64,000 bases of DNA from an uncultured Saccharospirillaceae bacterium (GCA_947499545.1 CANMOZ010000007.1:1-64000), one strand, 5' to 3'; counted from the first letter of the stretch, positions 41,077 through 51,937 are shown. Program-made: numbers and translations. Notes: generated from the sequence alone by a model not told the origin.

Positions 41077-42120
41077 ATGACTGCTATTTCAAAGGCTTTA
41101 GACAAAGCCATCCGCATAGAACCTATTGCAACTTCGTCTCCCAAAACGAGAGAAAATCTAACAACCCACCGCTTCAGTCAGGCTAAAGGGACTCCCCCAA
41201 CCCCACCCATCAAGAACTTGGTTCATTTTGCTTTTAATCCCCCCCAGAGACCCATCGTCACTGCCGACATGTTGCCCGATCACACTCTTAGAAATACTAT
41301 TGCAGACGTAAAAACCACACTCCAAGAGGCCATTGATTCACTTTCTGAAGAAGGAGAATTGACATTAAAAAACCCCAATGATCAATACATTGCAGGGGTA
41401 ACACCGACCAAATTGAAAAAGCAGTTGATTGCGTTAAGAACCTTAGAATCTGTCGTTGTCCCCCACTCCAAGCGCATTCATATCACAAGACAAAGCCCTA
41501 AATATCAATTCAAATCAGGCGCTGATTTTGCGGATTTTATTCAGCATGTTCGGCAAGATTTAACCGATCTAAAACGCTTACCCTCAGGTCAACGTTTATT
41601 AGAATCATTGGATCAAGCGCAGGGGCGTAGAGTCAGCATTGGTACTGCCAATAATTGCAAGGGTCAACTGCTTGAATCCGCTATTATTCACAATCCTCAA
41701 GCAGCCGCCGGCATTCGCCCAGACGACCCAAATGAACCAATCGGGTCCGACTCCGATATTTACCACCACACAGAAAGAACGCACTGGGGAGATCATAAAA
41801 TAAATGTCAGAGATACCGATAATGTGGGCATGAACAGCATGCTCGCATTGGGTCACGAGTTGATCCACTCTGCTCATGCAGCCCATAGCGTCAGCGGACG
41901 AACCCCTCCCCATCAAAAAAACCGCTCGATTCGTGCACACCCTGTTAACCCAGAAGAGCGCGCTACCGTCGGTTCTGCCAGCGGCAAATACAGCTTAAAA
42001 GAAATACCAACTGAGAATTCGCTGCGTAAAGATTACAACCAACAGCTAAAAGATGAAGGGGCAAGGCAGCTTAAAGATATTTTGCCAAGGCTCAAGTACG
42101 GCGGTGCATTCGTGAGTTAA
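41077..42120 (+). CDS. M91 (NleD-like) metallopeptidase, effector-like
   Basis: A 347-residue protein without signal peptide and with a polar Pro/Thr-rich N-terminus. The zinc motif is H260-E-L-I-H264 (L-A-L-G-H-E-L-I-H-S). Downstream N-P-E-E-R-A-T-V-G (291-299) and P-T-E-N-S-L-R-K-D-Y (311-320) match the M91 family pattern (NleD and plant-pathogen effectors), where the E-E-R segment supplies the third ligand. NleD cleaves host MAP kinases, but the target here is unknown. Ribosome site TAAGGA. It is monocistronic, followed by a hairpin. No type III genes or chaperone lie nearby, so the delivery route is open. Confidence 0.75.
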   Translation: MTAISKALDKAIRIEPIATSSPKTRENLTTHRFSQAKGTPPTPPIKNLVHFAFNPPQRPIVTADMLPDHTLRNTIADVKTTLQEAIDSLSEEGELTLKNPNDQYIAGVTPTKLKKQLIALRTLESVVVPHSKRIHITRQSPKYQFKSGADFADFIQHVRQDLTDLKRLPSGQRLLESLDQAQGRRVSIGTANNCKGQLLESAIIHNPQAAAGIRPDDPNEPIGSDSDIYHHTERTHWGDHKINVRDTDNVGMNSMLALGHELIHSAHAAHSVSGRTPPHQKNRSIRAHPVNPEERATVGSASGKYSLKEIPTENSLRKDYNQQLKDEGARQLKDILPRLKYGGAFVS

Positions 42121-42141
42121 AACGGTCTGTAGCAACAAAAA

Positions 42142-42169
42142 TGGTTCTAACTCAGCTCAGTTAGAACCA
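42142..42169 (+). terminator. Hairpin after the M91 gene
   Basis: Perfect 11-bp arms TGGTTCTAACT/AGTTAGAACCA with a 6-base loop, 22 bases after the stop. No T-run. Confidence 0.65.
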
Positions 42170-42328
42170 GAACACTCTTGAAGCACCACCTGTCCTTCTG
42201 AAAACCCAAAGGCGTTCGCAATTAATAAATCAGAAACGCTTTTGATTTAACATGCTTATTCACGTTGGCCCAATGCGCTCATTTTGTTAAAGTGTCATTC
42301 CCTTTTCAAGGACGCACTCAAACACCCG

Positions 42329-42997
42329 ATGCCTGACATTAACGCCATACAACCGCCTGCCATAATTCCAGATCAGGTTGTGTACGAAGATAGCGCTCTA
42401 TTGGTGGTCAATAAGCCACATGGGGTTCTTTCAGTACCTGGCAAAAATGATCAGGCATCTGCCTATACTCGGGCAAAGCAGACGAGGCCCTATTTAAGAG
42501 TTGTACATCGACTGGATATGAATACCTCTGGCTTGCTCTTGTTTGCACAATCTCCAAAAGCACAAACCTACTTAAGCCAGCTATTTGAAAAAAAACACAT
42601 CATTAAAGAATATGAATGCATCGTACACGGAGAGGTATCCTTCAAGAAAGGTCATTTAAATTGGCCTATCGCCCCTTCAAATAGTGGCCCAAAACAACAG
42701 ATTTCTCCCTTAGGCAAACCCTCGACCACCCTTATTCAGACTCTTGAATCAAACGACCACTTTTCCCGTTTGCTTATCAGGCCATTCACTGGCAGAACAC
42801 ATCAAATTCGAGTGCATTTAGCCGCATTAGGGCACCCGATTCTTGGAGACGACCTATACAGCGAGAAAACCATTGAAGACCTGCCCATTCTTAAGGGGCA
42901 AAACCCTCTTCGTATGCACTTACATGCTCGCTTGTTGAGACTGCCTCACCCAGAAAATGGGCGATTGATTACCATAGAAGCTTCTACACCTTTCTAG
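42329..42997 (+). CDS. rluA: RluA family pseudouridine synthase
   Basis: A 222-residue RNA pseudouridine synthase. It shows V-V-N-K-P-H-G-V-L-S-V-P-G, the catalytic-Asp motif H-R-L-D-M-N-T-S-G-L-L-L, R-P-F-T-G-R-T-H-Q-I-R-V-H and H-P-I-L-G-D-D-L-Y. Length and the absence of an S4 domain match RluA (E. coli 219 residues), which modifies U746 of 23S rRNA and U32 of several tRNAs. The frame upstream starts at TTG (42284); the ATG at 42329 matches RluA length better. Monocistronic. Confidence 0.88.
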   Translation: MPDINAIQPPAIIPDQVVYEDSALLVVNKPHGVLSVPGKNDQASAYTRAKQTRPYLRVVHRLDMNTSGLLLFAQSPKAQTYLSQLFEKKHIIKEYECIVHGEVSFKKGHLNWPIAPSNSGPKQQISPLGKPSTTLIQTLESNDHFSRLLIRPFTGRTHQIRVHLAALGHPILGDDLYSEKTIEDLPILKGQNPLRMHLHARLLRLPHPENGRLITIEASTPF

Positions 42998-43227
42998 GGC
43001 AGCCCCAGGTTAGCGTACACTCGCTTTGGCTGCAGAGCGCCATATTCTTCAGCAAAAAAAATCAGCTAGGCGGATGAATCGACTAAAGTGTAAGTAAGAG
43101 TAAGAAGGAAAGGGTCGAGGGCGGCTCTTGCGTGCACGGATGCGTGGTGGCAGCCTCTGCATATCGTGGTCCCCGGCGGTCAGGTGGCGTCTGTGCGCAT
43201 TGTTCCTATGTGTCTGGGAGGCAGGGT
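42998..43227. other. GC-rich leader of the prkA operon
   Basis: About 230 bases. The half nearest the start codon (43110-43227) is much richer in G than the surroundings (for example GGTCGAGGGCGGC, GGTGGCGTC). This suggests a structured 5' UTR of prkA. The frame there continues in phase with prkA but has no family similarity. Confidence 0.35.
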
Positions 43228-45150
43228 ATGAGTCTTTTCGATCGAGTTCAGGGCCGATATCTCACCAAGCAAGAAGAAGTTATTTCACTGCATGACTTCC
43301 TTGATATGTGCAAGCAAGACCCTCTTGCATATGCGAACTCTGCCCAACGCATGCTTAAAGCAATTGGGGAGCCTGAATTATTCGACACCGCCAAAGACCC
43401 ACGATTCAGTCGAATTTTCTCAAACAAAGTCATCCGACGTTATCCCGCTTTCAGTGAATTTTATGGCATGGAAGAGGCGGTTGAGCAAATTGTTGCGTAT
43501 TTCCGCCATGCTGCCCAGGGGCTTGAGGAGAAAAAACAAATCTTGTATTTACTTGGTCCCGTTGGTGGTGGGAAATCTTCACTTGCAGAGCGGCTTAAGT
43601 ATTTAATGCAGACGGTTCCCTTTTATGCCATTCAAGGCTCACCTGTCTTTGAGTCACCTCTGAATTTGTTTGATCCCAGCGAAGATGCACAAATCCTTGA
43701 AGAAGATTATGGAATTCCTAGACGTTATCTAAAAGGCATTATGTCACCTTGGGCGGTAAAACGGCTTCATGAATACAAAGGCGACATTAGCAAATTTAAA
43801 GTTGTCAAACTTTTCCCTTCTATTTTGGATCAGATTGCCATTGCTAAAACAGAGCCCGGTGATGAAAACAACCAGGATATATCTGCTCTAGTTGGCAAGG
43901 TAGATATCAGGAAACTTGAGGAATATTCACAGGACGATCCGGATGCTTACAGCTTTTCAGGTGCGCTGTGCCGCGCAAATCAGGGATTAATGGAATTTGT
44001 CGAGATGTTTAAAGCGCCTATCAAGGTGCTTCACCCTCTATTAACGGCTACACAAGAGGGCAACTACAACGGCACTGAAAGTATGAGTGCCATTCCTTTT
44101 GACGGCATCATTTTGGCCCACTCCAATGAATCAGAGTGGCAGAGCTTTAGAAACAATAAAAACAATGAAGCTTTCCTTGATCGTGTGTACATCGTCAAGG
44201 TTCCTTACTGCTTAAGAGTGACCGAAGAAGTTCGGATTTATGAAAAGTTATTGCGTAACAGTTCTCTTTCTAAAGCGCCTTGCGCACCCGATACATTGCG
44301 CATGATGGCTCAGTTTTCAGTGCTATCAAGAGCCAAAGAACCTGAAAACTCCAGTATCTACTCGAAAATGCGTATTTATGACGGTGAGAACCTAAAAGAT
44401 ACTGATCCAAAGGCAAAATCCATTCAAGAATACCGAGATACCGCGGGTGTCGATGAAGGGATGGATGGATTATCCACTCGCTTTGCATTTAAAATACTGT
44501 CGAAGGTATTCAATTTCGACCCATCGGAAGTCGCTGCCAACCCCGTACACCTGATGTATGTTCTTGAAAAACAAATTGAACAAGAACAATTTCCACAAGA
44601 AACACGAGATCGATACCTAGGTGTTATAAAAGAGTTCCTATCGCCTAAATACGTAGAATTTATTGGGAAAGAGATTCAAACCGCGTATCTTGAATCTTAT
44701 GCAGAGTATGGACAAAACATCTTTGATCGCTATGTCACATATGCAGATTTTTGGATTCAAGATCAAGAATACCGTGACCCTGAAACAGGGGAGATACTGG
44801 ATAGAGCCGCTATCAATGAAGAGCTTGAGAAAATTGAGAAAACGGCAGGAATTTCTAATCCGAAAGATTTCCGTAATGAGATTGTTAACTTCGTCTTACG
44901 TGCACGTGCCAACAACAACGGTAAGAACCCAAGCTGGCAAAGCTATGAAAAAATGCGCGGCGTTATTGAGAAAAAAATGTTTTCAAATACAGAAGACTTA
45001 CTGCCGGTTATTTCCTTTAATACCAAAGGCACAAAAGACGATCAGAAAAAACATAATGACTTTGTCAATCGCATGCAAGAACGTGGCTATACCGAGAAAC
45101 AGGTGCGTCTGCTTTCTGAATGGTACCTGCGTGTAAGGAAGTCACAGTAG
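43228..45150 (+). CDS. yeaG: PrkA family serine protein kinase
   Basis: A 640-residue homologue of E. coli YeaG. The ATG at 43228 follows GGGAGG and gives the family N-terminus ([11 protein letters not shown]). The AAA-like domain has G-P-V-G-G-G-K-S-S (Walker A), and the C-terminal kinase-like domain is present in full. The E. coli protein, with YeaH, is involved in stationary-phase and nitrogen-starvation adaptation. A frame extending 32 codons upstream (to 43132) is less likely. First gene of the operon with yeaH and ycgB. Confidence 0.92.
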   Translation: MSLFDRVQGRYLTKQEEVISLHDFLDMCKQDPLAYANSAQRMLKAIGEPELFDTAKDPRFSRIFSNKVIRRYPAFSEFYGMEEAVEQIVAYFRHAAQGLEEKKQILYLLGPVGGGKSSLAERLKYLMQTVPFYAIQGSPVFESPLNLFDPSEDAQILEEDYGIPRRYLKGIMSPWAVKRLHEYKGDISKFKVVKLFPSILDQIAIAKTEPGDENNQDISALVGKVDIRKLEEYSQDDPDAYSFSGALCRANQGLMEFVEMFKAPIKVLHPLLTATQEGNYNGTESMSAIPFDGIILAHSNESEWQSFRNNKNNEAFLDRVYIVKVPYCLRVTEEVRIYEKLLRNSSLSKAPCAPDTLRMMAQFSVLSRAKEPENSSIYSKMRIYDGENLKDTDPKAKSIQEYRDTAGVDEGMDGLSTRFAFKILSKVFNFDPSEVAANPVHLMYVLEKQIEQEQFPQETRDRYLGVIKEFLSPKYVEFIGKEIQTAYLESYAEYGQNIFDRYVTYADFWIQDQEYRDPETGEILDRAAINEELEKIEKTAGISNPKDFRNEIVNFVLRARANNNGKNPSWQSYEKMRGVIEKKMFSNTEDLLPVISFNTKGTKDDQKKHNDFVNRMQERGYTEKQVRLLSEWYLRVRKSQ

Positions 45151-45164
45151 GACCGAGGAGCTCT

Positions 45165-46454
45165 ATGAGCTACATCATTGATCGGCGATTAAACGGCAAA
45201 AACAAAAGCATGGTAAACCGACAGCGTTTCTTGAGACGTTATCGGCATCACATCAAACGTGCTGTTTCAGATGCAGTCAATAAACGCTCCATCATGGATA
45301 TGGAACGCGGTGAAAAAATCAGCATCCCTACTCGTGATTTGAATGAGCCCACCTTTAATTCTGGCCAAGGCGGCCAACGCCATCGTATTTTCCCTGGCAA
45401 TAAAAGCTTTCAAGAAGGCGATCGTTTACCAAGACCTCAAGGGGAAGATGGGGGTGGTTCTGGTTCAGGAAACGCTTCAAACCAAGGAGAAGGCGTTGAT
45501 GACTTTTCTTTCTTTATTAGCAAAGAAGAGTTTTTAGATTACGTTTTTGAAGATCTAGCACTGCCAAACATGGTAAAGAAGTCTCTAACCGCCATGGATG
45601 AAACGGCCTACCGCCGTGCAGGTTTTAAAAGCTTTGGCACTCCGAACAATTTGAGCGTTATTCGATCCATGCGGAGTGCACATGCCCGGCGTATCGCATT
45701 ATCTGCTTCTTCTCGAAGGAAGTTAAAAGAATATCGTGCAGAATTAGAGGAAGAAGAAAACAAAGAAGCGCTCATACAGGATCCAGAAAAGCTTAACTTT
45801 TTACGTCAAGAAATTCAGCGTTTACAAGATAAGATTCAGCGCATCCCTTTTATTGATACCATTGACATAAAGTATCGTAATTTGGTCAAACAACCTATTC
45901 CTAGCTCAAAAGCGGTTATGTTTTGCATCATGGACGTGTCAGGGTCCATGACCCAGCAAATTAAAGACATGGCTAAAAGATTTTACATATTATTGTATCT
46001 TTTTCTTGAACGGAATTATGAAAAGATTGAGGTGGTCTTTATTCGGCATCATACTTCAGCAAAAGAGGTTGATGAAGAAGAATTTTTCTACAGCCGTGAA
46101 ACTGGGGGAACGATTGTTTCCAGTGCTTTAGAGCTAATGGATGAGATTGTAAGAGCTCGCTACCCATCTTCAGAATGGAATGTCTATGCCGCGCAGGCGT
46201 CTGACGGCGATAATTGGGATGATGATTCGCCTCGGTGTGCTGAAATACTGCGTAACCGTATCATGCCATTGGTTCAGTATTTTTCGTATATTGAAATTAC
46301 ACCCAATGCTCATCAAGCGTTATGGTACGCATATGAAAATATAAAGGATACATTCCCTGTCAGCTTTGCGATGGAACAAATTACAGGCCCTGAGGATATT
46401 TACCCTGTATTTCGTGATCTATTTTCCAGAGAGATGAGTCAGGAAGCGGTATGA
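45165..46454 (+). CDS. yeaH: YeaH/DUF444 family protein (VWA-like)
   Basis: A 429-residue partner of PrkA. It starts at 45165 after GAGGAG, 14 bases after prkA. The von Willebrand A-like domain has the MIDAS sequence M-D-V-S-G-S-M-T near residue 260. The N-terminal region is basic with a Gly-rich linker ([11 protein letters not shown]). DUF444 proteins are nearly always coded between PrkA and SpoVR genes. Mechanism is unknown. Confidence 0.92.
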   Translation: MSYIIDRRLNGKNKSMVNRQRFLRRYRHHIKRAVSDAVNKRSIMDMERGEKISIPTRDLNEPTFNSGQGGQRHRIFPGNKSFQEGDRLPRPQGEDGGGSGSGNASNQGEGVDDFSFFISKEEFLDYVFEDLALPNMVKKSLTAMDETAYRRAGFKSFGTPNNLSVIRSMRSAHARRIALSASSRRKLKEYRAELEEEENKEALIQDPEKLNFLRQEIQRLQDKIQRIPFIDTIDIKYRNLVKQPIPSSKAVMFCIMDVSGSMTQQIKDMAKRFYILLYLFLERNYEKIEVVFIRHHTSAKEVDEEEFFYSRETGGTIVSSALELMDEIVRARYPSSEWNVYAAQASDGDNWDDDSPRCAEILRNRIMPLVQYFSYIEITPNAHQALWYAYENIKDTFPVSFAMEQITGPEDIYPVFRDLFSREMSQEAV

Positions 46455-47977
46455 GAAAGCCCATTTCGACCGGATCAGAGTGGACGTTTGAGCTGCTCCA
46501 AGAATACGATGAAGTCATTGCCGAAATCGCTGCCGAATATGGCCTTGATACCTACCCCAATCAAATTGAAATTATCACTGCCGAACAAATGATGGACGCT
46601 TATGCCGCTGTTGGCATGCCGATAAGCTACAACCATTGGTCGTTTGGCAAACACTTTTTGGGAACTCAACGTAATTATCAACGTGGTTATATGGGTCTCG
46701 CTTACGAAATCGTTATCAACTCAGACCCCTGTATTGCCTACCTGATGGAAGAGAACACCATCATGATGCAAGCGTTGGTGATCGCACACGCCTGCTATGG
46801 TCATAATTCCTTTTTCAAAGGTAACTATCTATTTAGAACCTGGACCGACGCTAGCGCTATCATTGATTATTTAGTCTTTGCGCGCAACTACATCAAACAA
46901 TGTGAAGAACGTTTTGGCATTGATGAAGTAGAGAGAGTGTTAGATGCCTGCCATGCATTAATGAATCTGGGGGTAGACCGCTATAAACGCCCCCGCCCCA
47001 TTTCTGCAAGGGAGGAAGAGCAAAGACAGCAAGAACGAGAAACCATTTTACAGCAACAAGTCAATGATCTTTGGCGTACCATTCCCATATCCAAGAAGGA
47101 AAAAAAGCGCAAAAAGAAACGTATTTTCCCAGCGGAACCTCAAGAAAATATTTTGTATTTTCTAGAAAAGAATGCGCCTCTGCTCGAATCCTGGCAGCGT
47201 GAAATTATACGTATTGTAAGAAAGCTGGCACAATACTTTTACCCTCAAAGACAAACACAAGTCATGAATGAAGGGTGGGCAACCTTTTGGCATTACACAC
47301 TCATCAATACGCTGTACGATCGGGGATACGTAAACGAAGGCTTTATTATGGAGTTTTTAAACTCACACACTAATGTGGTCTATCAGCCTTCTTATGATTC
47401 CCCATACTTTTCTGGCATTAATCCTTATACCTTAGGTTTCAGCATGATGAGCGATATTCGCCGAATGTGTGAAAATCCTACAAATGAAGATCGAGAATGG
47501 TTTCCTGAACTCGCGGGCAGCAATTGGGTAGAATCTCTTGATTTTGCGATGCGTAATTTTAAGGATGAGAGCTTTATCTTACAGTACTTATCGCCCAAAG
47601 TGATGCGTGATTTAAAGCTTTTTTCTATTTTCGATGATGAAGAAAACCCTAACTACCTGGTAGATGCCATCCATGACGATCATGGATACAAACGTATTCG
47701 AGAAAGCCTCGCTCAACAATATGATTTATCTTATAAAGATCCAAACATTCAAGTGTATTCCGTAGATATTGAGGGTGACAGATCACTCACGCTACGCCAT
47801 TTTCGATCAAAAAACATTGGTCTTTCAAATGACACAGATGAAACACTAAGGCATCTTCACAGCTTATGGGGATTTGATGTTCGTTTAGAATCCATTGATG
47901 ATAAAGGACGAGCTATCAAAACTTATTCAGTAACTGAGTCTCGTTCAGATAACACTTTAGAAAAGGATGAAGCCTAA
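46451..47977 (+). CDS. ycgB: SpoVR family protein
   Basis: A 508-residue homologue of E. coli YcgB (510 residues). It begins [10 protein letters not shown] and has [24 protein letters not shown] and [10 protein letters not shown], all diagnostic for SpoVR. It overlaps yeaH by four bases (ATGA), completing the three-gene stress operon. In Bacillus the name derives from a spore-cortex role; in gammaproteobacteria it works with PrkA/YeaH in stress adaptation. Confidence 0.93.
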   Translation: MRKPISTGSEWTFELLQEYDEVIAEIAAEYGLDTYPNQIEIITAEQMMDAYAAVGMPISYNHWSFGKHFLGTQRNYQRGYMGLAYEIVINSDPCIAYLMEENTIMMQALVIAHACYGHNSFFKGNYLFRTWTDASAIIDYLVFARNYIKQCEERFGIDEVERVLDACHALMNLGVDRYKRPRPISAREEEQRQQERETILQQQVNDLWRTIPISKKEKKRKKKRIFPAEPQENILYFLEKNAPLLESWQREIIRIVRKLAQYFYPQRQTQVMNEGWATFWHYTLINTLYDRGYVNEGFIMEFLNSHTNVVYQPSYDSPYFSGINPYTLGFSMMSDIRRMCENPTNEDREWFPELAGSNWVESLDFAMRNFKDESFILQYLSPKVMRDLKLFSIFDDEENPNYLVDAIHDDHGYKRIRESLAQQYDLSYKDPNIQVYSVDIEGDRSLTLRHFRSKNIGLSNDTDETLRHLHSLWGFDVRLESIDDKGRAIKTYSVTESRSDNTLEKDEA

Positions 47978-48039
47978 TGTCTAAGACCAATACCTTTTAG
48001 CATTTATTTCTAATACTCAGTTTTTTAAGTGTTTTCATT

Positions 48040-48678
48040 ATGAAAATGGCTACAACCTATAAATTCCTTCCGTTCATTTTGGTCAGTTCAACAACATGCG
48101 CCAATAGCTTCTTTGTTGGAGCTGATTTTGGAAAAACCACCTTGGATATCGACTCCAACGAACAATCTCTACATTCAGGTGCTCATACCAGCGATAAGAT
48201 TAGCGGTGTTCTCAAAACAGGTTTCTTTGTTGATCAGTTTCGTTTATACGGTGCTTTAGGCGGCACCCATCAATCGGAAGAAAAAAGCACCTCTCTAACT
48301 TCAACTCGAAAAGAAACCTATACTTATTATGACCTGACGTTTAACCTAGATTACTTATTCCCTACCTATCAAGATTTCAACCTATACCTAGGGCCTCACC
48401 TGGGTTTTGGCCTCCTACAAGTGGATACTAAGTTTAGCTCTATCAATGAAACAGATGAAATCGTCTCTACAGGCTTTGTTTACGGTGGACAAGCGGGTAT
48501 TATCTATGACTTCAATGGGCATGTGTTTTTTGAATTAGGGTATCGATACTCTCGTAGCAATATCCAAAGAAGTGCTGACATTATAACCGCTGAAAATCCT
48601 GCTTTAACCGTAAGAGACGTAAAATTTAAAATTGACAGTATAAGCCGTTTTTATTTCGCTGGTCTTTATCGGTTCTAA
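48040..48678 (+). CDS. Outer-membrane beta-barrel protein, OmpA/OMP_b-brl-like
   Basis: A 212-residue exported protein with a signal peptide (F-L-P-F-I-L-V-S-S-T-T-C-A-N-S). The mature chain has eight amphipathic strands (F-F-V-G-A-D-F-G, L-Y-L-G-P-H-L-G-F-G, V-F-F-E-L-G-Y-R-Y) and ends in Y-F-A-G-L-Y-R-F, with a terminal Phe. An opacity or porin-like eight-stranded barrel is the best guess. It sits 62 bases after ycgB but likely has its own promoter. Confidence 0.8.
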   Translation: MKMATTYKFLPFILVSSTTCANSFFVGADFGKTTLDIDSNEQSLHSGAHTSDKISGVLKTGFFVDQFRLYGALGGTHQSEEKSTSLTSTRKETYTYYDLTFNLDYLFPTYQDFNLYLGPHLGFGLLQVDTKFSSINETDEIVSTGFVYGGQAGIIYDFNGHVFFELGYRYSRSNIQRSADIITAENPALTVRDVKFKIDSISRFYFAGLYRF

Positions 48679-48709
48679 CCAACTCATCAGAAATTTAAAC
48701 TTTAATTAC

Positions 48710-48994
48710 TCAATGTAATACAACTTTCCCTGTCGGCAGTATTTCGCTTGACGGACGATCTGTTTGTACTGGGCATCTGGCTAGAAAGGGCTTGAACTTC
48801 ACCTTCATACGACTGAGTTCGGCAGCTATGTGATTGATTTGTTCTGAAGGAACCTGGCAGGTTTCTAAGGTTTCTAATAAGGATTCACACGTTTGATCCA
48901 TGGATTTCAGCCTACACCATGAATCGCCCTCATAGGCCAACTGCAAAATACGCCGAAAATGTTCAATCTCTCGGATTAACTGCCCCTGATTCAT
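48710..48994 (-). CDS. FliT-like flagellar chaperone candidate
   Basis: A 94-residue helical protein starting 13 bases beyond the fliS stop, with AAGGAG overlapping that stop. The helical pattern, a position directly after fliS and the length fit FliT, the export chaperone for the cap protein FliD that also restrains FlhDC in enterics. Sequence identity cannot be judged by eye, and FliT proteins diverge strongly, so the call rests on context. Confidence 0.55.
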   Translation of the reverse strand: MNQGQLIREIEHFRRILQLAYEGDSWCRLKSMDQTCESLLETLETCQVPSEQINHIAAELSRMKVKFKPFLARCPVQTDRPSSEILPTGKVVLH

Positions 48995-49007
48995 GGACAA
49001 CTGCTCC

Positions 49008-49472
49008 TTAAGCTTTGATGGATTCGGATGGCATCTTTGGCGGGATATTGGGATCTGAAGCAGCTGAGTCTACACCTTCAGATTTCAAGTATTCTTCTCG
49101 GATACCGTCCCATCCTTGCTTGATTTCAGCCAACAACTTGATGACCTCATCAACCACTTCCGGACTGTTATCTTTATTTGCGATCAGTAAACGTCGTAAC
49201 ATGTAGTCGTAAAGTTGATCCAACTGAGTGGCAACTTGCCCACCCTTATCCGCATCAAGCGCTTCTTGCAGGGTGCCGATGATTTCCACCACTCTGCCCA
49301 GGGCTGCATTTTTTGCTTCGTAATCTTCTTGCTCCATGAAGAGCTTTGCACGCGATAACCGCATTAAAGCGCCTTCAAATAACATCTGGACAAGGCGATG
49401 AGGGTCTGCATGCGCCACTTCTGCTTCGAGATCAATTTTTTTGTATTGATTTACATCGGAGCTTTTGTACAT
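49008..49472 (-). CDS. fliS: Flagellin export chaperone FliS
   Basis: A 154-residue protein beginning M-Y-K-S-S-D-V-N-Q-Y-K-K-I, with the FliS signatures A-H-A-D-P-H-R-L-V-Q-M-L-F-E-G-A-L and L-Q-L-Y-D-Y-M-L-R-R-L-like motif (L-D-Q-L-Y-D-Y-M). FliS binds the C-terminus of flagellin and stops premature polymerisation. GAGGTGG precedes the ATG at 49472; an earlier in-frame ATG at 49517 is not needed. The C-terminal 25 residues (D-S-A-A-S-D-P-N-I-P-P-K) form a disordered tail longer than usual. FliD and flagellin genes are not in the window. Confidence 0.92.
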   Translation of the reverse strand: MYKSSDVNQYKKIDLEAEVAHADPHRLVQMLFEGALMRLSRAKLFMEQEDYEAKNAALGRVVEIIGTLQEALDADKGGQVATQLDQLYDYMLRRLLIANKDNSPEVVDEVIKLLAEIKQGWDGIREEYLKSEGVDSAASDPNIPPKMPSESIKA

Positions 49473-49768
49473 GGGCCACCTCAGAAGCAAAACTTTAGAC
49501 CGATCATATAAGGGCAAAAATCACCCTGTTCTCACTATGTCGGCAGAGATATGCGAGGCTTTAGAGAATCGGCAGAATTTTTCCCTTCTGTAGATAGGGC
49601 CTCCATAGCAGCTGGCTACGTGATTGATAAATAAAGAATCTCACGCTTGGCATAAAGTATGAATCAGCAATTTGGAAACATCCTAGTATGCTAATGAATG
49701 AGATATAACAATGTGGTTAGCATGTACTTACTGACGTTTGGTCAGCCAAAAGGGGCTGGGGCGCCTGA

Positions 49769-51841
49769 ATGAATACAGAACCCTACCGAAAAGCCCTATT
49801 AAGCAAAGAGTCCCTTGGTTTGTACAATCAAGCCGCTCATGTCTATGACATGGCAAAGGGGGGCGAGCTTCCCTTTGCGCTTGCCAGAGCCAAATTCCAA
49901 GAAGTGTGCGATCTATGTCATCGTATTGATCGAAAACACCCAGATGCCATTGATAACTTACACCTATGGGCAAGGGCGGCCTTCGAACGAGGCGAATACG
50001 TTCAATCTATACATTTATTGGAGCGTGCATTAAACAAAGCGAATGACCATGCAGCACTGTGGTATAGCTATGCTTATGCTCATTTAGCATTACGTGAGGT
50101 CGAAACAGCACAAACGGCATTCAACACAGCGATACGCATTGATCCCAACGAAACCCGCGCAGATCTTGGAGTAGCCCATTGCTATTTCCTTAAAGAAGAC
50201 TGGGTCAGTGCATTTCAACACTACCGTGCACTGCATACCAAATACCCTCAAGATATATTCGTTAAACAACAAATAATTTCTGTGCTAAGCAAATTAAAAG
50301 CGGATGAGTATAACCCTGAACTAGAGTCTGACCTTATTTGTTATCTGTCTTTCAATGGTTTAGACGTTGAACCACTTAGTTTTTTTGCTGCAAGCCTATT
50401 TAAACACAAATGGCTTCAAGAAACGGATCAACCCTTTAATATAAAAAAAATCAATGGTGAGCATTGGTGGAATGACCCTCTGCTAAATGCCATGCTAGAA
50501 AAAGTGATCATCTGTGACGCACGAATCGAAACATTAATTATTCATACTCGAGAACATCTATTATTAACATTATTACAGCAACAAGAACAACTGACTCCTG
50601 AACAGACTCAATTTTGCTTGAACTTAGCACTGCACCAACAAAGAACCGAACACAGCTTGCAAATTCCTGCTAAAGAGAAGGCATTAATACATGAAGTTTC
50701 CAGGCTGATTGATACTTATTGCCTTACTGAAGGCAAGCCCATCACTCCACTGATTAGACAATTTATTTTAATGTACAGTTGTTATGAACCTATACAGTTA
50801 CTCGAGAGTTTTTCTACAGGCGATCATTCATTACTCAACATGAAATGCCCTAACGATTGGGAAGATTGGCAACAGCGCTTTATATTAGAACCACAGGCTA
50901 TTTCAAGAATTGCTAAAAAAATCCCCAAACTTTCCAAGGTGCATGCAGCATCCGAAGATGTTCAAACACAATACGAGCAGAACCCCTACCCAAGATGGTG
51001 TTGGCTTCCAGCACGCTCACCCAACGATTATGGAAGAGCGTTAAAGCAGCAACTCATGAACGCTGATTTGCCTTCTGATTTGCAATGCTTACTTGCAAAA
51101 CCTGAATTAAATGTACTGGTAGCCGGCTGTGGAACAGGCCGACACGCGCTTCATTTAGCCCAGAATTTTGAGCAGTTACAAGTGACCGCTATTGATATCA
51201 GCCGACAAAGCTTAGCCTATGCACAATACAAAGCACGCCAACTCAATGCGAGTCAAGTTGCTTTCTATCAAGCCGACATATTAACGCTTCCGTCAAAGAC
51301 ACTGTATGACATTATTGAATGCAGCGGCGTATTGCATCACATGAATAATCCCCTGTTAGGACTCAAACGACTGGTTGAACTGCTAAAGCCCGGCGGCATC
51401 ATCAAGCTCGGTCTGTACAGCCAAAAAGCACGTTCAAATCTATTAACGCTCAGGAAGGGTCTAAAAGCGCATTGCTGTAGCGATTTACCTGCAAACCGAC
51501 TGAGAGATATAAGAGCTTCTCTTATGGTTCATGCAGAAGAAGCTCTCATGGCTGAAGTGCTGGCATCACCAGATTTCTTTAGCTTAAGTGGATTCCGTGA
51601 TTTACTCTTACATGTTGCTGAGCAAGATTACACACCAAAAGGCCTCAATAAATTAATCAAATCTGCCGGACTTGAGTTTCTTGGATTTTCCAATCTAAGT
51701 GAGCAATCCAAACTAGAATACCGAGAAGCCTTTCCTGATGATTACAAAGGAACTCGTCTCAGCAATTGGAATACCTTTGAAGACCACCACCCTCAAACTT
51801 TTGGTCATATGTATCAGTTCTTTTGCTACAAACCTAAATAG
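49769..51841 (+). CDS. TPR-methyltransferase fusion protein
   Basis: A 690-residue cytosolic protein. The N-terminal 180 residues hold about four tetratricopeptide repeats (for example A-L-W-Y-S-Y-A-Y-A-H-L-A-L-R-E). A helical middle of about 240 residues follows. The C-terminal class I methyltransferase has N-V-L-V-A-G-C-G-T-G-R-H-A (SAM loop), V-T-A-I-D-I-S, I-I-E-C-S-G-V-L-H-H-M and L-L-K-P-G-G-I-I-K-L-G-L-Y-S. TPR-methyltransferase fusions occur near flagellin glycosylation genes in some bacteria; here fliS lies 300 bases away on the other strand. The modified substrate is unknown. Confidence 0.8.
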   Translation: MNTEPYRKALLSKESLGLYNQAAHVYDMAKGGELPFALARAKFQEVCDLCHRIDRKHPDAIDNLHLWARAAFERGEYVQSIHLLERALNKANDHAALWYSYAYAHLALREVETAQTAFNTAIRIDPNETRADLGVAHCYFLKEDWVSAFQHYRALHTKYPQDIFVKQQIISVLSKLKADEYNPELESDLICYLSFNGLDVEPLSFFAASLFKHKWLQETDQPFNIKKINGEHWWNDPLLNAMLEKVIICDARIETLIIHTREHLLLTLLQQQEQLTPEQTQFCLNLALHQQRTEHSLQIPAKEKALIHEVSRLIDTYCLTEGKPITPLIRQFILMYSCYEPIQLLESFSTGDHSLLNMKCPNDWEDWQQRFILEPQAISRIAKKIPKLSKVHAASEDVQTQYEQNPYPRWCWLPARSPNDYGRALKQQLMNADLPSDLQCLLAKPELNVLVAGCGTGRHALHLAQNFEQLQVTAIDISRQSLAYAQYKARQLNASQVAFYQADILTLPSKTLYDIIECSGVLHHMNNPLLGLKRLVELLKPGGIIKLGLYSQKARSNLLTLRKGLKAHCCSDLPANRLRDIRASLMVHAEEALMAEVLASPDFFSLSGFRDLLLHVAEQDYTPKGLNKLIKSAGLEFLGFSNLSEQSKLEYREAFPDDYKGTRLSNWNTFEDHHPQTFGHMYQFFCYKPK

Positions 51842-51937
51842 ACATTTGCAGCGTTCTAACGATTAACCGCCACATGCAAAGCTATATATCTCCCCTAAAC
51901 TCAAAAGATCAATACTGTTCCTTTCAGGGTTCCTATT

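Noticed and set aside
28837-42120. A type III secretion island
   Set aside because: Two effector-like proteins are present but no apparatus, chaperone or regulator genes lie in the window, so the claim is limited to the individual proteins.
48710-49472. FliD or flagellin genes next to fliS
   Set aside because: No such reading frame exists in the window on either side of fliS and the fliT-like gene.
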